Shown here piece after piece: positions 26,673 through 40,900 of a DNA stretch of 64,000 nt; positions within the stretch are counted from its first letter, which is position 1; the number at the start of each line of letters is the position of its first letter. The notes under the pieces were generated by a model. The model ran no database searches, was not told where the DNA came from, and was given only the letters and a program-made list of their open reading frames with translations. The DNA comes from Henricia sp. BOLD:AAB3569 (lineage: Eukaryota > Echinodermata > Asteroidea > Spinulosida > Echinasteridae): NCBI GenBank assembly GCA_037783545.1, contig JBBELK010000308.1:2790001-2854000 (forward strand), read 5' to 3'. The position numbers were made by a program, and so were the translations under genes.

Positions 26673-26700
26673 CCCTTTTCTGGCTGTTCACTCACGAAAG
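26673..26700 (+). promoter_or_regulatory. RPS16: Predicted RPS16 transcription start and 5' TOP leader exon
   Basis: CCCTTTTCT begins at 26673, and a short leader ending ACGAAAG at 26700 abuts a donor GTAGAT. The matching acceptor is TTTTGTAG (26822-26829), just before GACC-ATG. Ribosomal protein mRNAs characteristically start at a C inside a pyrimidine tract (5' TOP, the target of LARP1/mTOR translational control). A tiny leader exon followed by an intron is a common arrangement in these genes. The exact start base is inferred. Confidence 0.6.
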
Positions 26701-26833
26701 GTAGATTTGCGATGTAGAAGGTCTTTAAAAGAGTGGCAAAAAGATGTTAAAAAGGGCAGTTTTTGTGATGTGAATACCTTGTTTTAGCAGTTAAAAACCT
26801 TAACTTGTATCACCTCTTTTCTTTTGTAGGACC

Positions 26834-30140
<3,307 letters not shown>

Positions 30141-30482
30141 AAACATGGATTGCGACCCACCGGTGTTATATTCAAGGCCATTACAAAGGCTGGTTAGCAA
30201 CGAGTCTGCGATATGAAAGTATGAAGATGCACACAAGAGTAATGTTGTTGCAATTCATTTAAATAGCCTGTCTAAGACCCGTACCCATGGACTCTGGCAG
30301 TTACAACTAGTTATGCAGTAACAAATGGATAACTTATCACGAACTGATAATTAAAAAAAAATTTGACCCAGTCACTACAAGAGATTTTTGTCTGACAGAC
30401 ACGACTGACAAAAATGTGACATTGTGGACTGCGCATCAGACACAATTAAACTTGTCTACCAAATTATTGAACATGCATATCG

Positions 30483-30889
30483 GTCTTTCCACGGTAAAGG
30501 GGGCCTTTTGGCAAGACAGACCATATTTTTTAGGAAACACTGTTGTCTGGTCTCAAAGTAAAAGAAATAAGTTTCAGTTGTTCTGAAGAGATAATTTAGG
30601 CCCAAAAAGGGTTACAACATGCCTTTCTAAAAACCCTGTGTACAAATTTCCAATTGTAACCGGGACGGCCTAAAATGTAACACAAGTGTCCGTCCCGGTT
30701 ACAAGCGTATATTGGAAATTTGTACATAGAGTTTTTAGAAAGGCATGTTGTCACACTATTTGTAACCCTTTTTGATTGAGCCTATGTTATCTCTTCAGAA
30801 CAACTTAAACTTATTTCTTTTATTTTGAGGTATTTTCTGGAAATTGTGGTCTGTGTTGCCAAAATGCCCCCTTTACCGTGGAAAGACTC
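30483..30889. mobile_element. Foldback element F copy 2 (downstream of RPS16)
   Basis: GTCTTTCCACGGTAAAGG at the left and CCTTTACCGTGGAAAGAC-type sequence at the right; ~400 bp of near-perfect inverted arms. Confidence 0.85.
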
Positions 30890-31739
30890 ATTTATGCAGC
30901 CAATCAGTAGACAGTTTGATAACATGATTGAACAAAATCATAAACCATCATCAGACTTGTCTGATAGTGTCTTTAGTCTTAAGACAAAATCAAAGAACAT
31001 CAAAGAAATTGTCCGTCAGACAAAAATCTCAGTGTAGACATGCCTTAAGTTAATTTCTGTTACATGTATATTATTGGTTAGGACCAGCGTTGTATTGCCC
31101 TTGACTATAACAAAACATCCTACGACTGCACATTCAAACCCACAACCGCAAATTGTTTGATTGAAAAGTTTCGGTGAAATTAAATTTTAAAAATTTATCT
31201 ATTGTTTTCAGCTCACAAGTGGTCATTATTGTATGTCTGCCTTGCATTATGTCTGAAGTATAGTACATCCAGAAGGTCGGCGATTTGGGTTCAAGAAATA
31301 AATGTGGGAAAAAGATCTCAATGTTATCACTTCTGTTTCTTTGTTGTTTTTGACTTAATTGAATGCTTGAGGCAATGGAAGGGGGTACCCTCTCTGCCAC
31401 ATATCGTGCTGCATATGTTGGATAGCAGGGTTGTAACGAGTCTCCCTCTGCTCGAGTCACAGTAGCGTGCTGTTGCCTTCTGACCAATCGGCGCGTAGCA
31501 TTCTGATCACGTCATCACCGCTCTTCAGTCTTATATTTACACTGATAGCGTGCAAAATTCTATTTTCCTATTTTGCAGTACCAAACACTTGTCCAAGTCG
31601 AGTCAAATCATTTAGGGTTTGAGTCGTACAACCCTGTTGGATAGTTTCTTGAAAGCATGGACCGAGTTTTACATTGTTTTAATAGAACATAAATGAGGTA
31701 CTGAGCTGACTTACACATGTTGGTTTTTATCATACACAT

Positions 31740-31995
31740 CCTTAATCACAGCTGGTAGAGCGCGAGTCCGAGGTCTCTGGTTTGAATCCCGATAAGGCCC
31801 TTACGATTTCTCTCTCATCATCCCAACTTTGGTTGTTTCATGTGAATGGTGATCATACCAGGTTGAGCTACCATGCAACACCGAGAGAAAAATTGGGTCC
31901 ATAGGGAAACCGAATACCAACTGCCTTATAGATTAGCTGATAGAGCATCTGCCCAGTGAGTCGGAGGTCTCGAATCCCGATAAGGCGGTTACGAT
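31740..31995 (+). repeat. Two tRNA-like SINE heads
   Basis: CACAGCTGGTAGAGCG...GGTTTGAATCCCGATAAGG near 31745 and TTAGCTGATAGAGCATCTGC...TCGAATCCCGATAAGG near 31925. Arms do not pair as a functional tRNA. Confidence 0.6.
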
Positions 31996-32371
31996 TTTTC
32001 CCTCATCCCAACTTTGATCCTATGTATCAACAGTTTCCCAATACAGGTATGTATTCGTCTTCTACAGAGGACCATGTTCAAAATAACCCCGAAAGGTTTT
32101 TCTTTATAATATTTTTATTTCAAAACGATGTTTAAATGATATACATTGCCCCTTAAATAAAATAAATCACGGGAAAAACTACGAAGCATGCTTAAATCAA
32201 CATTTAAGGTTCAAGCAAAATTACAAACGCATACTTGTTCATAAGATGCGCTGCTCACAAAAAAATTAGATTCAAAACTAAATTTTGTTTAAGCATTGTA
32301 TAAAAAAACACTATTTTAGAGTCGTACGTGCTGAAACCTGTGTGAGCTCTACTTGAGTAATTTTGACTGCA

Positions 32372-32726
32372 TTAAAGCCCTATGTATCATTTGCAAGATA
32401 AAACTGTTTACAGATTCGTGGAATAAGAGTGTAACATATCTAAGGAAGAATGTTGGTAAACCAGCCTGAAGACATTTTAGCTACTTTGATGCATCAATGC
32501 TTCAGAAAACCTTGAAAATCTATATATGGATTTTATGTACAAGTGCACGGGACTTTTTTAGAAAACCACCTTCGGTTGTCAATTTCCAGCATGAAGTACC
32601 ATTTTTGACGGAAATAAATTCATGTGGTGTTTGTTACCATTGCTATCAACACTTTGAGTGAGGATTTTCTTGTCAACTCATGAAAAACAAAATACGGTCA
32701 TTGCAAATGATACAATGGGCCTTTAA
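32372..32726. mobile_element. MITE family A, complete copy
   Basis: TTAA at both ends, then AGCCCTATGTATCATTTGCA on the left and the inverse of AGGCCCATTGTATCATTTGC on the right; 355 bp. Confidence 0.82.
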
Positions 32727-33325
32727 ATACACAAATCTAGGAAAAGGATGTGTATGTTCATATGCTGCATTTAAAAACCTACACTTGTATTAATCTTGCT
32801 ATGCAAATGTACGTACGAAATGGGGCGAGTTTAAAGCTGTCTTGGCCCAATTTCACTGAACTACTTAGCAGAACGTCTGCAAAATTAAGTCACTTCACAA
32901 GCCCAGTGGCTAACACGGCCAGTGTTCATGGCAGGGAGTGACGAGGAGCATTGCTACTCCCCCTGGATGGGATGCCAGTCCATTGCAGGTTTGTGCCCAA
33001 CAGGTTGTTAGTTTCCATGGCGTAGAGCGAGTAGGAGCTATTGCTACTCAGAGGCCCGTAAAAAAGCTCTTAAAACTAGCAGATGATTGCAAAAAAAAGA
33101 GGGGAAAAACCTTGACATTTGTACACAACTTGAGAAAAAAACTTAAATACATCATAGGGTAGGTACATACATGTATTTAGTTAAATACCAGAGGGGCGAC
33201 CTTTATTATATGGGCAATCCAGTAGCACCACCCCAATTTCTGTCCATGGAAAAATTCTTTGAGTTTAAAATACGACTTGGTGCATAGACAAAAACTAGCT
33301 GTGTAAAATCAAGGGGAAAGTGTGT

Positions 33326-33504
33326 TTAAAGGCACAGGCTCGTCAGCAATGCGCGCGCGCCAAATTCGTGCCACGTAATACACAGCTCCATGCCTTTGCT
33401 ATGGAGCTGCAAATTCAGGCCACGTAATACACAGCTCCATGCCTTTGCTATGGAGCTGCATATTTCGTGGCACACGCGCATTGATGACGAGCCTGTGCCT
33501 TTAA
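33326..33504. mobile_element. MITE family C copy 3 with internal duplication
   Basis: TTAAAGGCACAGGCTCGTCA at the left and its inverse at the right. An internal segment, CCACGTAATACACAGCTCCA, is present twice in direct orientation. Confidence 0.83.
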
Positions 33505-33892
33505 CCCGATTAACAACTTTTTAATTTTTTTACATTGGGTCAATAAGTGCAATGCTGATCCCAATATACATTTCTGCTTCTGGAAATGTTTGACAAAAAC
33601 CTGAGGACCCCTTGTCCATGGAAACAAAAAGTTTGAAGCGCTGAAACCTGGGGCTATTTATCTGTCAGGCGATTGGTTGCAAACAGCTGTTGTTTACATT
33701 GTGTCACTGGGCCAGAAGTAGGATGATTGATAGGTTCTATTATGCAGGGTAGACAAATTAATGGGGCTTGGCTAGTAGCCCAGATTTCCCCGGGTCGGCG
33801 TGACTGGTAAGTGGACCTGAAATTAACCCCAACACTCCTCAATCCTCCAAAATCAATACGATTTTGCATACACCCTAAAGAAGGGGGTTATG

Positions 33893-34391
33893 CGCGAGGT
33901 CAAAAAAGAAACGGTCTGTATACCGGTAAACGATTCGAGTCAATCCCTCTTCAAATCGCTTCTGTGTGGACAGAAAACCGTGTGCCGGTTTGAAGGGAAC
34001 CGTTTCCAACTTGCTGGGTTGGTCGATGATTGACAGGTTTACAACTAGCCGCTTGCACGAAGGGAACAAAAGGCTGCTACTGGCCAACGACTTCAAAGGG
34101 AGCCAGCCGGGCGCACCCCGGGGCATGAATGGGTTGTGGTTAAACACCCTTGTTCGGGCGGTCGCGTGATAAACAGTGGCAGCGAGTCAGCCAGGAGTAG
34201 TCACACAATGGCCCGTGATCCGATAAGCTCTCTATTGTTCAGCGAACATGGGCCGGGTTGAACATTGCAAATTATCTATCGTCTGGCCAGACAAGTTGAA
34301 TCAATTGCTTGTGCACTGAAAACCGTGCAACGGTGTATCGTTTATGTACCATTTCCCGGTATACAGACCGTTTCTATTTTGACCTCACGCC
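33893..34391. mobile_element. MITE with GAGGTCAAAAAAGAAACGG ends
   Basis: Left GAAACGGTCTGTATACCGGT, right CCCGGTATACAGACCGTTTC followed by TTTTGACCTCA; ~500 bp, in the RPS16-UBE2M gap. Confidence 0.75.
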
Positions 34392-34539
34392 TTAGAGATG
34401 ACTAAACAAGCTCCACAAGGGGGTTCGATTGAGATTACATGGAGTTTCATCAGAATCAGCCCAAAGATGTTTTAGTAATTGAAGAATTACACAAAATTTG
34501 CCTTTTGAAAGCACCCCATGGTATGTATGTCGGAGGGTT

Positions 34540-34760
34540 GAATGATGGTGTCCAAAAAATCACCAATGTTTTGTAAACTAATTTATCCGGTTCCATAAAG
34601 CAGTGCAGTGATTATACCAACCCTTTTGCTTCCACATCCAAATTGGAGATTGACAATATCCCGTTTTATTCCCTTGGATAGTATTTTGGGGAGGTATTTT
34701 ATACGATTGTTAGGTAAGAACGAAATCCATTTTCTGGAAAAAAAATCTGGACAAACTACT
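34540..34760. repeat. Dispersed repeat shared with 48545-48745
   Basis: AAAGCAGTGCAGTGATTA, CTTCCACATCCAAATTGGAG and GATTGTTAGGTAA occur in order in both places. No inverted ends or protein were recognised. It lies in the likely UBE2M 3' UTR. Confidence 0.6.
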
Positions 34761-34929
34761 TCAAGAGGCCCATACACACATCACCTGCGTGCATTGCACG
34801 GCAAATTTCATTGGACGATCAGCAAATTGTGGGTGGGGCTTCTGAATCGGTCATTTTCGCAAGGGGAGGAAGGACACACACACATATACACGGACAGACA
34901 CACAAAACGTGACGGATCTGGGGACATTA

Positions 34930-37900
34930 TCATACTCTCAGGCACTTCTCAAAGTATTGACTACCGACGTATCCGCCGCGCATGGACCGGGCGACGTTCT
35001 GCTCAAACACTCGTCTGTTTTCTTGGAGGACCTCTGCGGCTTCTTTGTTGAGGGGGTCATCGGGGTTGGGTTCCTGGTGGAAAAATAAATAGCTGTCAAT
35101 CCATGTTTTGGGGTAATTCATTATATTTTTAATTTACAAATTACACAACTGAGGCATGTTTAATAAAGCAATACATCATTTGCAGTGACCTAAATCTTTA
35201 CTTCACAAGTTGACAAGAAAAATCTGACTGAAAGTGTTAATATACTGAAACGCAAAAGAAACTTACCACTAGTTTAAAATGTAATGAAATTGTAACAGTT
35301 CAAAATAAAACAAACCAACAATTGCTAATTGAAACATTGGCATTTTATTGATGACATGTCAAGTTGTGGAGGGTTTCTCTGTCCACCAGGGCCGATATTG
35401 TCTGGTGTGAACAGCCAAGACGACGTGCCACCTCACGGGAGCTCAGTCTGCCTTGCAGCATGCCCAGGGAACGCTGCCGTTGATCCTCCGACAATCGTGG
35501 CATGTTGCTTGAAATGGCCATTTTGCACTGGCCTTTTTAAGGCCAACATCAAGACATCACATGCAGCTCATTACAATCATCCCACACCCCTTGGCTAATC
35601 ACCGACAGTCAAAACAGCTGTGCCATGAAGTGACTATTGAAGGTTCAAGAGACCTTCAGACACAGTTTGGTCTTTAAAGGCCCACTATATCATTTGCAAT
35701 GATCCAAAAAGTCATCGAGTCGACAGGAAAACCTTCCTCAAAGTAAAGATTGTATTGGTAGCAACTATCAAATGACATTCTAGTAACATTCTTTCATAAA
35801 GCCTAGCGTACATCGACATTGGAACCTGGAAGCAACTCAACTGATCAGTTGCGCATTCATCGACAGCAACTGATCAGTTGCGCAACTAGCGGCAACCAGC
35901 CATGTCTACATTTCTAGAGCGCGCACATTGACACGGCAACTCGGTAAAGCACAGAGTACATTGACCTTGCAACTGGAAGCAACTGTTGCTTGACAGCAAT
36001 CGATGTGCGCGCACATGATCAGATGCACGCGAGCAACTGACAGCAACTAGTTGCAAGTACGCTTACATCGACGTAACTTGACGCAACTGGGTACAACTAG
36101 TTGTCAGAAAGTAGAACATGAGCAACTCGCGGCAACCAGGATTTTTCCAGTTGCCAGTAGTTGCAAGTTCGCGTACATCGACCTTTTTAAGCAACTGATC
36201 AGTTGCTCCCAGTTGCTTCCAGTTGCCAGAAACAGTTGCCACTAGTTTCCAGTTGCAATGTCGATGTGCGCTAGGCTTAAAATTGACTTGACTTACCAGA
36301 AAGAGAAACTGTAGTCCATAGATGATTGAATTGATTGTGAGTACGGGTTTCCAGTCTTCCCTGAAAATGAGTCAAAGGAAAATAATACACGATTTGCTTG
36401 ACTTAACCTGACTTTGCATGGCCATTAAGTGACTGTGGGGCGACCAACTATCTATAGGCCTGCTGGTTGGGGGCTAGGTCGACCAGATGGTGCAACGGGT
36501 GGGACTGGGCGACCTCGGGGGCGGCGCCAGATATGAGGCGGGGGCTTGCTGACAGCCAGCAGAACCTGCCGTGCTGGGATCTCCTTAGGCAGCCTGGCGA
36601 TGTGGCTAAGTAGTTGGAGCCTCTGCTTCATTATGGTAGTACTAAGCGGAGCAGGGTTGCTCATTGGAGATTAAGTCATGCCAGTGAATGGTCATGTCGA
36701 GGATGGTGTGAAGGCAAGTCCAGTGGTAGGCATCAACCTTCCTGGCCAGGTTGTTATTAATGACCAGATTTAATGCAATTATTCCGCCCGAGATATCTTT
36801 TTTCAGAAAACGATAACTGAAGTTAAATTCATAATATAAATGCGTGCGCACAAGCATTTGTTTTACAAGAACGCCCTCTTGTGAAAAACTAGATACCCGA
36901 CTACCGTGTTGTTATGGGTCTGTTTGCAGACAGTATAGTCAGAAAACCAGCCTAAATAGGACAGTGGCTTTGCACAATTTCCTTAAAGCATGGACACAAT
37001 TTTTCATTTTCTCGAAACGTAGATGAGGCACTGAGCTGACTTATACACAGGTTGGTTTTTATCATACTCATCCTCAATCACACATGGAGATAACGATATT
37101 TTTAACAGTCTTCCAATCATGTATATTTAATCCGTCTTTAAAGGCCCTATGTATCTTTTGCAAGATAAAACTTATTACAGATTTCTTGAAATAAGAGTGT
37201 AACATATCTAAGAAAGAATGTTGGTAAACTAGCCTGAATAAATTTTAGCTACTTGGATGCATCAAAGCTGCAGAAAACCTTGAAAATCTATATGGATTTT
37301 GTGTACAAGTGAATGGTAAAAAAGTCCTGTGCACGGGACTTTTTTAAATTTCCAACATGAATTTCCAACATGAAATACCATTTTGGACAGAAATAAATTC
37401 ATGTGGTGTTTGTTACCATTGCTATCAACACTTTGAGTAAGGTTTTTTTTGTCAACTCATGAAAAACAAAATTGGGTCATTGCAAATGATACAATGGGCC
37501 TTTAACATACTTTATAGCTGCAAGAGTGGAACCGTTTTTAAACAAATATCATACTTACCTTAATATATTTAAACATACGTTTCCTTCGAGGTCAATGTTT
37601 GGGTGGTACACCATTGTTTCACACTTGACCTTAGGGGCGTCGTGGGGATAGCCAGGTCCAATCTGCATAAATATACATATAATATGAATATGCATGAACG
37701 AACATTGTTAAGCCTAGCGTACATCGACATTGCAACTGGAAGCAACTCAACTGATCAGTTGCTGTCGATGTGTGCGTAGCGCGGACAGAAACTGATTAGT
37801 TGCGCAACTAGCGGCAACTGGGAGCATCTAGCTATGTCTACATTTCCAGAGCGCGCACATCGACACAGCAACTCGGTAAAGCGCAGAGTGCATTGCCCTT

Positions 37901-40900
37901 GCTGTCGATGTGCGCACTCGTGATCAGATGCACGCGAGCAACTGGCAGCAACTAGTTGCAAGTACGCGTACATCGACGCAACTGACCGCAACTGGGTACA
38001 ACTAGTTGCCAGAAAGTAGAACATGAGCAACTCGCGGCAACTGGGATTTTTTCAGTTGCCAGTAGTTGCAAGTGCGCGTACATCGACCTTTTTGAGCAAC
38101 TGATCAGTTGCTCCCAGTTGCTCCCAGTTGCCGGAAACCCCAGTTGCCACTAGTTGCTTCTAGTTGCAAGGTCGATGTACGCTAGGCTTTACACAGTGAA
38201 ACTTGTATAGTGGCCACCATCGGGACCGTAAAAACACTGGCCACTATAAACAGTTGGCCACTTTATAGAGGTTTTATTAGCATTATACACGGCATTTGGG
38301 GCCAAAGATGGGTGGCCACTATAAATAGGTGGCCTCTTTATCAAGGTGGCCTTAATAGCAGGTTTAACTGTATCATGGAACAAAGTTAGTAAAGTTTCTA
38401 AACACAAATTATACCATAACCAAAAGATCAAGGAGGCTGAGACTAACATATTTTATCGGTCAATAATGTATGAATACCTCTTGTGGCAAGGCTGACTGCA
38501 ACCAGTCTCCATAAGAGCCACTGAGGCAGGGTGTGCCACTCTGCCTGAAGTGCCTCCTTGACCTTCTGTACCTCTTGGGCTATTTGGGAGATGCGCAGAT
38601 TCAGAGGTCAAATTGTCAGTAACATGTATGACCACCTCTTGTGGCAAGGCTGACTGCAACCAGCCTTCATAAGAGCCACTGAGGCAGGGTGTGCCACTCT
38701 GCCTAAAGTGCCTCCCTGAGCTCCGGGATTTCTAGGGCTGTTTGGGAGATGCGCGGATTCAGAGGTCAAATTGTCAGTAACATGTATGACCACCTCTTGT
38801 GGCAAGGCTGACTGCAACCAGACTTCATAAGAGCCACTGAGGCAGGGTGTGCCACTCTGCCTGAAGAGCCTCCTTGAGCTTCTGTACATCTAGGGCTGTT
38901 TGGGAGTATGCGTCGATTCAGAGGTCAACTCATCCCATACAGGTTTACTCAGGTTTCATCAGGTTTTCTGAGAGCCCTTATTACTACAGAATTCTCCCAA
39001 AAACAGGAAATGTCACATTTCCTTACTATGGGAATCACTTTGTTCAAACAGGTCCTCTTAGACCTGGAGAAAATCACTGAAGTGGAACAGTCTTAAAAGC
39101 GATTCGTAAGTGATTGGCCGATCAGTGCCTTGTTATCCACAAGTTCACTGTATTCAAGAATTATTTTAAGAAAATTGTTTTTTTTACCAGATTTTTTTTT
39201 TCATAGTTACCTTAAAACTAAAAGAGAACCTTCCATTTTTGTAGAAGCCCTGAAACGGAATAAAAATCCAAATCATTTGCATAAATACGTCACATTCCAC
39301 AAAATTACCGTCAGACACAAAAATGGCGTTTGATATCATGCTAACACAATTATTGTATATTTGCCGTTATTAATTATCAGATTATATTAACAAAAATTAT
39401 TTGCTACATTCTACATGAGAAGTAACTTTTAAGTATCTCCCAAATTCCTTTATATTTTTCAACATTTTTGAAGCCAGTGGGTACGTTCAGACACAGTACT
39501 AAAAGTGGACTGACTTCGGTTCAACCGAAAACGGTCTATCTTAGTTGTGTTTCAACGGTCTACGTAGATGGCTTTTAGCACTAAATACGGTATAATTCCG
39601 GTCTACGTAGACCACCGAGGGGAGGCAGTCTACATGGACCGTTTTCAGTTTAACTCAAGTTAGACGCTCTAGTACCGTGTTTGGACAGTTGAACATCCGG
39701 TCTAAGTCGCCGCCGTGACCCACCTCATTCAAGCGTGAGAACAAAGCGTGCGGCATGTATTCTATGCGTTCATAGTGGAAGTGAAGTCAGGATGCGTGAC
39801 CTGAGATTAGACCATTTTCAGTCTAACTCGGTCATGTCTGAACGCTCAGTTTTTAGGCCAGGAAAAGTCCCCTACAGCGACCGTGGAATGTTAGACCTTT
39901 TTGGGTCTCCGTAGTCCCATGTCTGAACATAGACCCTGTTCTCACTAGAGAAATCGCTTCGTTCGACGAAGATTAGTTAATCATCAATAGTTAATGAAGC
40001 GTGCATTCACATATCACTTAACGAAGATCGAATGAAGAACGAATGAAGAGCGGTACCGTAAACATTATGTAACGAAGATCGAATGAAGCTGTGGGAGGTC
40101 GTACATGCACGTCGCGCGTCTAGACGCGCTGTGTGGTTTTCCAGTGGCGCGTCAAAAACAACTCTTGCTGGGCGCTTGACACACAATGCGCTTGTGCAAC
40201 CAGGCTTGCAAAATTGCTTCGTCGAACGAAGGGAGCATTCTCATTACAAATTTGCTTCATTGATTGAAGCGATTTCTTCATCGAATGAAGTGATGTCTTC
40301 ATGGAATGAAGGTATTTGCTTCATCGAATGAAGCGATTCTAATCATCGTCGAATGAAGAGGCGTGCGTTCACATCAGGAAAACTCTTCGTCGAATCATCA
40401 TTGAATCATAGTCGAATCATCGTCGAATCATCGTCGAACGAAGCGATTTCTCTAGTGAGAACAGGGTCATACTCATAGCCACTGTCATATAACTGGGGCA
40501 CCAAACACTTTTGGATCTACTAATTTTAGGAATGTGCCATATACTCACTTCATCTGGTGTGATTATAAGTTTGAAGTTGAGGATGTCGTCCGTGTCTGGG
40601 TACTCTATTTGACATGTTTTAGGCAGGTTGAGTTCGTTAATATCTGTTACAAGAAAAGAAAAGGTAAGGTTCTCTGAAGGCAAGAAATTACCAAAACGAA
40701 ATCATAGCTCTAGACTTTGTGTACAAAATATGAGACTAGCTGAAATATTTGTCTTTTAGTAGGCCTATGACCAGATGATTTTTAGGGAGAATGGTTTTTT
40801 TTTTTCGTATACATTGAACAAAGATTTGGTATTTTTTCCAATTTTAAGATATACTTCCCACTTGCATTTATGTCGGAAATGTTGCATTTCTGAGATAAAT

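Larger units (their letters stand above)
30890..33892. other. RPS16-UBE2M intergenic region
   Basis: No gene seen. It holds tRNA-like heads (31740-31995), a complete family A MITE (32372-32726), GGATGGGATGCCAGTCCATT near 32964, and a family C hairpin (33326-33504). The remainder is unassigned. Confidence 0.6.

Noticed and set aside
38453-38889. Overlapping minus-strand frames with repeated [15 protein letters not shown]
   Set aside because: Artefact of the 159-bp tandem unit; no gene context.
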